A stretch of 64,000 nucleotides of DNA from Roseivirga misakiensis (lineage in GTDB: Bacteria > Bacteroidota > Bacteroidia > Cytophagales > Cyclobacteriaceae), in assembly GCF_001747105.1 (NCBI RefSeq), contig NZ_MDGQ01000005.1, forward strand, positions 620,001 to 684,000, in the 5' to 3' direction. The position numbers and the translations under genes are program-made. Of the stretch, positions 44,093 through 52,433 are shown in pieces; the stretch's first letter is position 1; each line of letters opens with the position of its first letter. The notes below the pieces were generated by a model. That model saw only the letters and a program-made list of their open reading frames with translations. It did no database searches and was not told the origin of the DNA.

Positions 44093-44908
44093 TTAAATCA
44101 ATTTGGCGAGGAGCTCCTTAACGATTTTAGCAGCCACCATAGCTGTCATTCCATTAATGTCTCGCGTAGGGTTGTATTCGACCACGTCACAGCCAACAAT
44201 ATTTGCATCGAGCTTCTGAATCATACTAATCGCTTCACGCGTACTTAGGCCACCGGGCTCATGGTGAGAAACACCGGGGGCAAATGCTGGATCTAGCACA
44301 TCCATGTCAAAAGTGACATAGACGGGATCATTGAAATTTAATGCGATTGAGGAAGTCCAATCTTTCATTTCAATAACATTTACGCCAAAGCGATCGGCTT
44401 GTTCTTTTTGGTGTTGGGTCATGGTACGAACCCCAATCTGAGTTAGATTTTTTGCTAACCCACTCTCCATAATTCTGGCAAATGGGCAGGCATGCGAATG
44501 CTTGTTCCCATCTAGCTCGTCGTACAAATCGCCATGGGCATCGAACTGAATTATTTGGAGGTTCGGGTATTTTTTCGCCATAGCTTTCATGATCGGGAAA
44601 GTCATGGAATGATCACCTCCTAAAGAAAAAGGTATAGCCTCCTTACTTAAAATACTTTCTATTGGCTTTTGAATGCTCAAATAATCTGTAATTGAAGTAT
44701 TTCCACACCATTTCACCTTCGGGTGTTCATGAAGGTTAGTTAAGTTCTCCGTGAAGAAGTTGGCAGAATTCGATTCAATAGCCTCAATGATGAATTCAGG
44801 AGCTTCTGCCGGACCTCTTAAATAGGAAGAGTTTTCATCAAAAGGAATCCCAATTAAAGCGATATCACTAGAAGCCAAATTGCTTATCGATCCTTTGATA
44901 ATTCCCAT
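44093..44908 (-). CDS. speB: ureohydrolase (agmatinase/arginase family)
   Basis: A 271-residue binuclear manganese hydrolase of guanidino compounds. Metal ligands are His100 (GGDHS), Asp123, His125 and Asp127 (FDAHGDLYD), and Asp201 and Asp203 (TFDMDVLDPAFAP). The PGVSHHEPGGLSTREA region follows. Length and motifs best fit agmatinase, which makes putrescine. Related enzymes such as formiminoglutamase or arginase share the fold, so the symbol is tentative. Its start overlaps the glnS stop by one base. Confidence 0.8.
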   Translation of the reverse strand: MGIIKGSISNLASSDIALIGIPFDENSSYLRGPAEAPEFIIEAIESNSANFFTENLTNLHEHPKVKWCGNTSITDYLSIQKPIESILSKEAIPFSLGGDHSMTFPIMKAMAKKYPNLQIIQFDAHGDLYDELDGNKHSHACPFARIMESGLAKNLTQIGVRTMTQHQKEQADRFGVNVIEMKDWTSSIALNFNDPVYVTFDMDVLDPAFAPGVSHHEPGGLSTREAISMIQKLDANIVGCDVVEYNPTRDINGMTAMVAAKIVKELLAKLI

Positions 44909-46575
44909 TACTTTTTCCAGTTATCGCGGAGTGTTACAGTTCTATTAAAGACTAAATTACCTTCGGTAGTATCCCCGTCCACAATAAAATAGCCTTGTCT
45001 TTCAAATTGAAATTGGTCTCCAACTTGAGCCGAGGCTAGTGAAGGTTCAAGCAAAACGCTTTTGTTCACCGTCAACGAATCTGGATTCAGATGATTTAGA
45101 AAATCATCTTCAATGGTGTTTAAATTCTCAGTTTTGAATAGGCGATCGTATTGTCTGATTTCTGCGCTTACGGCATGGTCGGCAGATACCCAGCCGAGTG
45201 TTCCTTTTACTTTTTTACCGCTAGTGTCATGGCCACTTCTAGTCTCAGGGTCATACTCGCAATGTAATTCGGTAATATTTCCGTCAGCATCTTTCACAAA
45301 GTCAACACATTTTACAATATAGCCGTACTTCAAGCGGACTTCTCGATCGGGTCCAAGTCTATACCATTTCTTCGGAGAGGGAGGGTTTTCCAAGAAATCT
45401 CCTTGTTCTATATAAATTTCACGAGTCAATGGCATTTCGCGAGTACCAGCAGTTTCATCGCCTGGATTATTCACCGCCGGCATCATTTCTACCTTATCCT
45501 CCGGCCAATTAGTAATGACCACCTTGAGCGGGTCCAGAATTCCAAAAACTCTGTTAGCCGTTTTGTTCAAATCCTCCCTGATACTATGTTCTAGTAAGGC
45601 AATATCCGTAATGCCATCTCGCCGAGCTACGCCTATTTTATGGGCGAAATTCTTGATGGAATTCGGCGTGTAACCTCTTCTTCTTAGGCCAGAAATTGTA
45701 GGCATGCGTGGGTCATCCCATCCCGTTACTTTACCCTCTTCTACGAGCTGTAAAAGCTTCCGCTTACTCACAATAGTATAGCCAAGGTTTAGTCTTGCAA
45801 ATTCGGTTTGCTCTGAAGGAAAAATCTCTAATTCTTTAATAAACCAATCATAGAGCGGTTTATGGTCTCTAAATTCAAGTGTACAAAGGCTGTAAGTTAC
45901 ATGCTCAATAGAATCAGATTGACCATGAGCGAAATCATAATTTGGATAGATACACCATTTGTCACCAGTTCGGTGATGATCGACTTTTTTAATCCTGTAG
46001 ATAATCGGATCACGCATGTGCATGTTCGGTGAATCCATATCTATTTTTGCCCGCAATACTCTGCTACCTTCCTCACAATTGCCACTTTTCATTTCCTCGA
46101 AAAGAGCAAGGTTTTCTTCTATAGAACGAGTTCTGAATGGGCTTGGAATTCCAGGTGTCGATGGGTTCGTTTTTCCTGCGCTAATCTCTTCCGCAGACTG
46201 ATCGTCGATGTAGGCTTTGCCTTTTTGGATCAGTTTTAAAGCATATTGGTAAAGTGTTTCGAAGTAATCAGAGGTAAATAGGGGCTCATCACCATACTCA
46301 TAGCCAAGCCATTTTATGTCCTCAATAATAGCGTCGACATATTCAGTACTTTCCTTGGCTGGGTTGGTATCGTCGAAGCGTAAATTACATTTACCGTTGT
46401 ACTTCTCTGCGAGACCAAAGTTTAGAACAATAGATTTGGCATGACCGATGTGAAGGTAGCCATTCGGTTCAGGAGGAAACCGTGTCTGGACCATAGAATT
46501 CTTTCCTGATTCTAGATCTTCTTCTATCATTTGCTCAATGAAGTTGAGCGACTCTCGGTTCTCGTTTTCAGACAT
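44908..46575 (-). CDS. glnS: glutaminyl-tRNA synthetase
   Basis: A 555-residue class I aminoacyl-tRNA synthetase. The HIGH motif is at 42-45 in PEPNGYLHIGHAKS, the LRFDDTNPAKE segment and the KMSKS-like IVSKRKLL are clear, and the C-terminal beta-barrel anticodon-binding domains run from about 335. The PEPNGYLHIGHAK and LDRP-like segments indicate GlnRS rather than GluRS, so this organism charges tRNA-Gln directly. It overlaps the ureohydrolase gene by one base. Confidence 0.95.
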   Translation of the reverse strand: MSENENRESLNFIEQMIEEDLESGKNSMVQTRFPPEPNGYLHIGHAKSIVLNFGLAEKYNGKCNLRFDDTNPAKESTEYVDAIIEDIKWLGYEYGDEPLFTSDYFETLYQYALKLIQKGKAYIDDQSAEEISAGKTNPSTPGIPSPFRTRSIEENLALFEEMKSGNCEEGSRVLRAKIDMDSPNMHMRDPIIYRIKKVDHHRTGDKWCIYPNYDFAHGQSDSIEHVTYSLCTLEFRDHKPLYDWFIKELEIFPSEQTEFARLNLGYTIVSKRKLLQLVEEGKVTGWDDPRMPTISGLRRRGYTPNSIKNFAHKIGVARRDGITDIALLEHSIREDLNKTANRVFGILDPLKVVITNWPEDKVEMMPAVNNPGDETAGTREMPLTREIYIEQGDFLENPPSPKKWYRLGPDREVRLKYGYIVKCVDFVKDADGNITELHCEYDPETRSGHDTSGKKVKGTLGWVSADHAVSAEIRQYDRLFKTENLNTIEDDFLNHLNPDSLTVNKSVLLEPSLASAQVGDQFQFERQGYFIVDGDTTEGNLVFNRTVTLRDNWKK

Positions 46576-46657
46576 TTCCTCTTAATTCTAAATTGGATGC
46601 AATTTTACTAAAAGCCTGCCAGATGAACGAGGATTAGACCAAATAAGATTGGTCAAT

Positions 46658-46685
46658 AAAAAACCCCGACTTGTATAAGCCGAGG
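46658..46685 (-). terminator. rho-independent terminator of the DUF4270-kelch-barrel operon
   Basis: Read on the minus strand: CCTCGGCTT, loop ATAC, AAGTCGGGG (nine pairs, two of them G-U), then six T. It lies about 125 bases beyond the last gene of that operon. On the plus strand the wobble pairs fail, so it is directional. Confidence 0.75.
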
Positions 46686-46811
46686 CATTAGAGATTATAA
46701 ATAATAATGCTCAAGAATAATTGAACCTTAGCGAAGGTATCGTATGCGTTTTCTACACCCAAACTTCTTCAAAGAACGGTTGGTTTAAATCAGTCAATGG
46801 GGGTTAAATCA

Positions 46812-48011
46812 TCACCTTCCCGTTTTCGGCGAGCCAAGTTTAAAGCCTAGGCCGAAACTGAAGCCCACATTGTCAAAGTTTGAAACACCATTGATAGGTT
46901 CCTGAAATGTCTCACTCTTAGTACCTTCTAATTGGAAATTGAAGTATAACCTAGACGCTAAGCTAGTTTCCATACCTACCCCATATCGCACGGCGTTGAA
47001 CCTTAGATCGGTTGTCGAATAACGGTCCCGGATTTCCCCATTATTATTGGAAAATGCCTTGAAATTAATAAGCTCCATATTAACCCGTTCGACTCCCAGA
47101 AGCCCATAAAAATTAACGCTGCCTTGTTTAACGTAATATTTTAACCCTAAACCTGTAGTCATCACAAACTGATTCCTAGTTTCATTAGAGAAACTAACCC
47201 CCGTGCCGGCATTATTAACCGCTGCCCTTTGAGCATCCTCGTCTGGTAATTTAAATGAGATACCAAAACTTCCCTGAAGAACTAGACGCTGTGACAATCC
47301 GTATCCGAAATTGAGCCGATAGTTGTTGCCACTATTGGCGATATTGAATCGTTCATTGCCTAAATTCTGCTCGCTGAGAAGAAACCACGAGCCAAACTGA
47401 AATTCTACATTAAAAAGATTGGTATTTTTCCTTTGGACGAGAGAATCGATTTTTCGACTACTTCTTAACTGACTTTTATCTACTTCGGAACCCCATTTAC
47501 GCTGTTTTTTGATGAACTTGAAAGTTTGATCTAAAAACAGCCGATCATTCATCTTTACTGGTGGAATAAACTTCACATCCCCTAAAAGTCTGTTGAATAA
47601 AAGTGGGTTATACTTATCAAATATGATGGTTTTTGCTGGCTGTATATCGTCGGTTTCCAACAAAGCAAGCGTAGCCTCAGACTGTTTAGTTAAGTCTACT
47701 ACGAAAAGCCTCTTTGGGTCGATAGTACCAAACTGAACGCCGTCGGTCACTAAAACTTTTAACCGTTCCAGTGCTTGCTCATCCTTTGTGTAGACAATTT
47801 CCACTCCTCGGCCATTAGCAAATAAAGAGGCCCTTACAAGTTCGTGATTCTCCTGTTTGTTAAGAGGCAGAAAAAGAATGTGATAGGCATTGTTTGTTGA
47901 TGAAGTCCCCCCAATCTCTTTAAAGTAAATCTGCTCTTGGGCGAGCAGGTCTACATTAAATAAAAAGGAAAAAAAACAGCAAAGGAATGTGATTTGGTTT
48001 GCTTTCCGCAT
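46812..48011 (-). CDS. outer membrane beta-barrel protein with an unrecognised N-terminal domain
   Basis: About 399 residues from the ATG at 48011; the ORF extends eight codons further up (48035). A signal peptide (TFLCCFFSFLFNVDLLAQ) precedes an alpha/beta domain of about 150 residues (AYHILFLPLNKQ; IVYTKDEQALERLKVLV; KTIIFDKYNPLLFNRLL) that I do not recognise. A C-terminal porin-like barrel follows (NYRLNFGYGLSQRLVLQGSFGI; FNFQLEG; FSFGLGFKLG). Seven bases separate it from the kelch gene, so it is the last member of the DUF4270-kelch-barrel operon. Confidence 0.65.
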   Translation of the reverse strand: MRKANQITFLCCFFSFLFNVDLLAQEQIYFKEIGGTSSTNNAYHILFLPLNKQENHELVRASLFANGRGVEIVYTKDEQALERLKVLVTDGVQFGTIDPKRLFVVDLTKQSEATLALLETDDIQPAKTIIFDKYNPLLFNRLLGDVKFIPPVKMNDRLFLDQTFKFIKKQRKWGSEVDKSQLRSSRKIDSLVQRKNTNLFNVEFQFGSWFLLSEQNLGNERFNIANSGNNYRLNFGYGLSQRLVLQGSFGISFKLPDEDAQRAAVNNAGTGVSFSNETRNQFVMTTGLGLKYYVKQGSVNFYGLLGVERVNMELINFKAFSNNNGEIRDRYSTTDLRFNAVRYGVGMETSLASRLYFNFQLEGTKSETFQEPINGVSNFDNVGFSFGLGFKLGSPKTGR

Positions 48012-48018
48012 TAGTGAA

Positions 48019-49017
48019 TTAGTCTTCTTCGTCAAATTCCTCTAATGGACGGAAAGCCCATATGTCATCGTAGCGGGCATTAATATTTCTTCCAGTGGCT
48101 ACATAGGCAAAATCTAAGATGGTAAAACTTACCGCTTGCTCTCTGGCTGAACCTTCAAATTCGGTCAACTCTTCCCATTCATCAGCGTCAGGGTTATACC
48201 GCCAAGTGTCAATAAGATTAGACAGTCTTTTACCCACCGAGATATAACCAAAAGAGCCTATACTGAATGATGCCGCATATTCTCTTAGCACCTCCGGATC
48301 GCCAGTATCATCATCGTCCAGGTCGTTTTTCTCAGTCCAGAGATCAGTTGCCGGATCATACATCCAGAAATCTTCTTGGTGAATGCCGTTGTGTAAGCCA
48401 CCGCCCACGTAAGCCAGGCCATCGATAACAAAGTTGAAAGCTCCCTGCCTTTTTGATCCACCCATACTCGAAATTTGCACCCAGGTGTTTGAACTAGGGG
48501 AGTATTTGTAGAAGTCTTTTAAGTTATTGTCTCCATCGTTTCCAGTGCCCACATAACCCTCATCATTAAGGGTGAAACTCAAAGCTCCAAACCTAGCTGC
48601 CCCTGGGAAATCTGCTATTTGAGTCCAGCTATCTAAGGCGGGGTCATATTCCCAGAAATCATTCAATTCTACATCTCCATCGTAGCCCGTACCGACATAG
48701 CCTTTACCGTTTGCGGCGAAAGCTACCGCTGAGTTTCTGGCCACTCCGGGAAAGTCAGCGATTCTGAACCAAGTATTACGGTCGGGTTCGTATCTCCAAA
48801 AATCGACCAAGCGATCATCGCCGTCGTAGCCAGTACCTACAAAGGCAAAATCATCAATTACAAAAGCCACTGCACCACTTCTGGTTGCCCCTTCAAAGTC
48901 ACTTTCTTCAACCCAGTTCCCTTCGTCGGGACTAGATGAAGTAGAGTTGTTGCACGATAAGCAAATACAGGCAGTCAGCGCCCAAAATGCGTTTAATATA
49001 GTTCGTCTGTTTTTCAT
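48019..49017 (-). CDS. kelch-repeat lipoprotein
   Basis: About 332 residues from the ATG at 49017, one base after the DUF4270 stop. A lipobox in ICLSC anchors a six-bladed kelch propeller: each blade holds a GYVGTGYDGD-like strand, then DFWEYDPALDSWTQIADFPG. Kelch propellers of this type bind proteins or glycans. The operon partners (a DUF4270 lipoprotein and a barrel) suggest a surface-exposed complex. The very even repeats point to a fairly recent expansion. Confidence 0.82.
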   Translation of the reverse strand: MKNRRTILNAFWALTACICLSCNNSTSSSPDEGNWVEESDFEGATRSGAVAFVIDDFAFVGTGYDGDDRLVDFWRYEPDRNTWFRIADFPGVARNSAVAFAANGKGYVGTGYDGDVELNDFWEYDPALDSWTQIADFPGAARFGALSFTLNDEGYVGTGNDGDNNLKDFYKYSPSSNTWVQISSMGGSKRQGAFNFVIDGLAYVGGGLHNGIHQEDFWMYDPATDLWTEKNDLDDDDTGDPEVLREYAASFSIGSFGYISVGKRLSNLIDTWRYNPDADEWEELTEFEGSAREQAVSFTILDFAYVATGRNINARYDDIWAFRPLEEFDEED

Positions 49018-49018
49018 G

Positions 49019-50314
49019 TCAATCATTGTATTTAGATATGTAGATTTTCAATTTCGTTTCCAGTTGAGTAGCGTCAATCGCTACTGTTCTAATGTTTGTA
49101 TTGATCTCGGTGGATGGTATAGTCAGGTAAAAGCTCTCTTCGTCTAAACCTTGGGTGTTAATCAAGTTTTCGACATAGGCTCCCACTGCGAACTCATATT
49201 TGGCCACTTGCTCTAATTCATCATCACTGATTAGGCTAGCGGTAATGGTTCTTCCTTCTATTGGACTGGATATGGCCTGATCTATGTTTTCAAATTTTGA
49301 TAAATAGTGCAGTGATAACTGGGCAGGGAAAGGCGTATCATCATTGGCAGTCTTGTCGAAAATAGTCACCTCCAGCACCGCATTATTTATGGCAAATACA
49401 TCAAAGGCTTCTTCAATCTGAGCGATGTGCGGAACGCTAATTTTCGTTGCCAAACTACTTACGCCTTGAATAAAACCCATGTCGGCGGTTTTGCTGGTAG
49501 AAATCTCATTTAGGTCAATGATCTCTTGCAGCAAGTCATCCGGATCGGTTCCGCTTATTTGATTAAACCTTTCTGCCGATTCGTTTGCAGGAAATGTGTA
49601 GGTCAATTCTTGGACATCATCTTCTGCAGGTCTTCTGTAATAAAGTGCCATTTTAAGATTGGCACTATCGAATGGAATCGTGCTGACAAAGTCTGAATTG
49701 TCATTGACTTGGAAAGCAAAGCCCCCAAGGAATTCTCTGAAATCATCGTCCGACTGGAGTTCCTCATCACCATCAATTACCTTCTGAAAGATTTCTTCAC
49801 CCAGAGAATTAGGTAGTTTGATGAAAATGGAATCAGTTTCATCCTCGTTTTTATCCAGAACGAATTGAGCAATTGGCTGACTATCTAGCGAAAGCGCATC
49901 AAATTGATAGAAAAAGTCTTCCGGGGGCTCAAATGACTCATTTATTCTAAAAACTGATACCTCTTGCGTTTCACCCGTTCCATACGTATTTCTGTAGGGG
50001 TATAGAATAATACCCAACGAATCGAAAGTGTCATCAGCATCGAAAGTAGGGGTAAGGCCGAGTGAAAGTTGAAAGAACGGGTTGGCATTTATCGTCCCTA
50101 AAACAGGGTTTTCGTACCTGCCCAAAAGCAATGAATTTGCGTCGCCGGTTACAATCGAGTCGATATGTATAGTTGACATATCGAGTGATAATGTGTCTAT
50201 AAAAAAGAAGTCGAAACTACTTTCGTCAGTAATACTGATTTCACCTTTTTCTTCACACGAAAGCATGAAGATTATAGAAATCAGTGCTAATAATTGTGTT
50301 GTTTTCTTGTCCAT
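49019..50314 (-). CDS. DUF4270 family lipoprotein
   Basis: A 431-residue predicted lipoprotein with lipobox FMLSC near residue 20. Long beta-rich sequence follows, with the family pattern: an early SFDFFFIDTLSLDMSTIHIDS segment, LLLGRYENPVLGTINANPFFQL, and a C-terminal YLTIPSTEINTNIRTVAID. DUF4270 proteins are found in Bacteroidota only, as far as I know, and have no settled function. It heads the operon with kelch and barrel genes. Confidence 0.82.
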   Translation of the reverse strand: MDKKTTQLLALISIIFMLSCEEKGEISITDESSFDFFFIDTLSLDMSTIHIDSIVTGDANSLLLGRYENPVLGTINANPFFQLSLGLTPTFDADDTFDSLGIILYPYRNTYGTGETQEVSVFRINESFEPPEDFFYQFDALSLDSQPIAQFVLDKNEDETDSIFIKLPNSLGEEIFQKVIDGDEELQSDDDFREFLGGFAFQVNDNSDFVSTIPFDSANLKMALYYRRPAEDDVQELTYTFPANESAERFNQISGTDPDDLLQEIIDLNEISTSKTADMGFIQGVSSLATKISVPHIAQIEEAFDVFAINNAVLEVTIFDKTANDDTPFPAQLSLHYLSKFENIDQAISSPIEGRTITASLISDDELEQVAKYEFAVGAYVENLINTQGLDEESFYLTIPSTEINTNIRTVAIDATQLETKLKIYISKYND

Positions 50315-50447
50315 GAATCTTGGTTTCTATGTCAAATAGACAATCTTAATCACCAAGAAATCTGGAGAGGTGTGTTAAAAATGGTAAAGAGAAATGCTAA
50401 ATTTTGTGAAAGGAACTTCTCACTCAGCCAATGGAACAAGAGTGTTA

Positions 50448-51176
50448 TTACTCAAAAAGGTTGGCACTATTAATCTTCGATCTATAGGTTTTTCCAATGG
50501 GTATGTCTTGACCGTTTTTCAAGTGTAAAGTGTGTCCAACTTTACTTTTGACCATAAGTTTAGGGATAATAAATGATCGGTGAACTTGTAGAAAACTGTC
50601 GGGTAATTCTTTGGCCAATTTGGAGAGTGACTGCAAAACAAGGTATTTCGATTCGGCTGTGTGATACCTAATATATTCGCCCACGGATTCTATATATAGT
50701 ATATCAGATAGTTGAATTCGATGGCTTTCGTAACCAGATTTAATAACTAGACTTTTGTCATCGTCATTTAAGATAGATTCATACTTGGCGGCTTTCGCTT
50801 CCACGCTAAATATGGATTCAATTTTTTGGACGCACTTCAGAAACCTATCTTCTAGGATCGGTTTGAGTAAATAGTCTAGAACTTCAAATTCAAATCCCTT
50901 CAAAGCATATTCTCTATAGGCCGTTGTCAAAACTACTTTGGCTTCCTTGGTATAGTCCTGTAAAAAGTCGAGCCCAGTTTTGTGAGGCATCTGAATATCT
51001 AAGAAAATTAAATCAATACGCTCTCTTTTAAGCAAGCTTTCTGCCTCAAACGCATTTTTACATTTGGCGACAAGTTGTAAGGTTTTGGTTTTACCAATAT
51101 GATGCGCTAACAAATCCCGGGCATATTGTTCATCATCGACGACAATGCACTTTAGTTTAAGGCCTTTATATTCCAT
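50448..51176 (-). CDS. LytTR-family response regulator
   Basis: A 242-residue regulator. The receiver domain has VVDDEQ and phospho-acceptor Asp60 (LIFLDIQMPHKTG). The C-terminal LytTR DNA-binding domain covers about 140-240 (LSDILYIESVGEYIRYHT; LQVHRSFIIPKLMV). Its start overlaps the histidine kinase gene by 11 bases, so they form a LytS/LytT-type pair. Likely targets are close by: the divergent TonB receptor and DUF4249 genes begin just beyond the kinase. Confidence 0.9.
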   Translation of the reverse strand: MEYKGLKLKCIVVDDEQYARDLLAHHIGKTKTLQLVAKCKNAFEAESLLKRERIDLIFLDIQMPHKTGLDFLQDYTKEAKVVLTTAYREYALKGFEFEVLDYLLKPILEDRFLKCVQKIESIFSVEAKAAKYESILNDDDKSLVIKSGYESHRIQLSDILYIESVGEYIRYHTAESKYLVLQSLSKLAKELPDSFLQVHRSFIIPKLMVKSKVGHTLHLKNGQDIPIGKTYRSKINSANLFE

Positions 51177-52224
51177 GGGTTAAGCTTAGTTTGGCTATGA
51201 ACTCAGTGGCTGTTTTCTGGGTGGTGAAACTGTGTTTTTCACCATAGCAATATTTTAAACGTTGCTCAATATTTGTTAACCCGATTCCTGACTCTGACGG
51301 GTTTGTATTAGGTCTAGATTGAGAAGAAGGAATACTGTTAGTGATGGTAATTTCGGTTGACTGATCTTGGTTAACCACGCTAATTTTTACCGATAAATTT
51401 TCGCCCGTAACGGAGTAGCCATGTTTAAAAGCATTTTCAAGTAGGGGTAATACGATCATGGGTTCAATCTCGACACTATCATCGGCAATTTTCAGGTCTA
51501 AGTCTACATCAATACTTTCTTCATCTTTAATCAACTGAAAAAACACGTAGCTATCTATGATTTCAATTTCGCGAGAAAGCTTTATTTTTCCTTTGTTGCT
51601 CTCATAAGTTACATAGTGCAGCATTTCGCTCAACCGACGAATGAATTGGTCAGTCTTTTCTGGTTTCAGCTTTAAAACACTATATAAATTGTTCAAGGCA
51701 TTTAAAAAGAAATGAGGGTTGATCTGTGATCTTAAGAATTTTAGTTCAGCTTGTGCCTTTTCTTTTTCTAAGAGCGTATTGGTTTGTTCTTTCTCAAGTT
51801 GATCTTTCCCTAAGGCATAAATGGTACTGATAAATACGATCAGTAAGGTAAAGAGCATCGGGGGGAAGGCCCTAATCACTCCTGGTAATTCTTGAATCGT
51901 CAAATCGCTGCCAGGTACAGTTCTGGCCCTGAGTAAGTCGGTTTCTGTAAAGTTGAACCAGCCAATAATAAACTGACTCATTAATAACAAAATCGCTAAT
52001 ACGCTCAATAAGAAAAAGCCGTACTTTTTGGTCTTAAAGAAAGTTGGAACCAGTACATATATATTCAAATAGGCAATCGCTATTTGTAAAAAATAGGGTA
52101 ATAGAATTCTGTTGAGCACAGGTAGCACACTCTCCTGTTGCAAGCCTAAAGAGAAAGGAAACAGAAAGAGCACAAGCCAAAATCCGATATGGAGCCACTT
52201 AATATATTCTTTAGATACTCTCAC
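51166..52224 (-). CDS. LytS-type sensor histidine kinase
   Basis: A 352-residue membrane kinase: four hydrophobic segments in the first about 140 residues with no large periplasmic loop, a short coiled linker (LEKEQTNTLLEKEKAQAEL), and the His_kinase box SQINPHFFLNALNNLY. An ATPase domain follows (LPLLENAFKHGY N-box; GIGLTNIEQRL G-box). It probably senses a membrane-proximal signal and phosphorylates the coupled LytTR regulator. Divergent from the TonB receptor gene. Confidence 0.9.
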   Translation of the reverse strand: MRVSKEYIKWLHIGFWLVLFLFPFSLGLQQESVLPVLNRILLPYFLQIAIAYLNIYVLVPTFFKTKKYGFFLLSVLAILLLMSQFIIGWFNFTETDLLRARTVPGSDLTIQELPGVIRAFPPMLFTLLIVFISTIYALGKDQLEKEQTNTLLEKEKAQAELKFLRSQINPHFFLNALNNLYSVLKLKPEKTDQFIRRLSEMLHYVTYESNKGKIKLSREIEIIDSYVFFQLIKDEESIDVDLDLKIADDSVEIEPMIVLPLLENAFKHGYSVTGENLSVKISVVNQDQSTEITITNSIPSSQSRPNTNPSESGIGLTNIEQRLKYCYGEKHSFTTQKTATEFIAKLSLTHGI

Positions 52225-52433
52225 GCTTCAAAATTAAACTTCCCAAACCAGTTTTTCTCCTTTTAGCGTCTCCTTTACTGAATAATTCATGCCCTCCGCT
52301 GAATGCCGAGTATTCGCTGATAACAGAACCAAGCGAAATGAGTGTCATTAGTGAAAACAAACAATAGATGCTTAATACAATGAAAGACGAGGTGGTAAAT
52401 GTTGCTTTTTTAGGCAATGGTGTGCGCTGTGGT

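Noticed and set aside
46812-48011. YfiR/DUF4154 domain in the N-terminus of the barrel protein
   Set aside because: Only a short ILFLP-like strand resembled it; the conserved cysteines and spacing of that family are not present.
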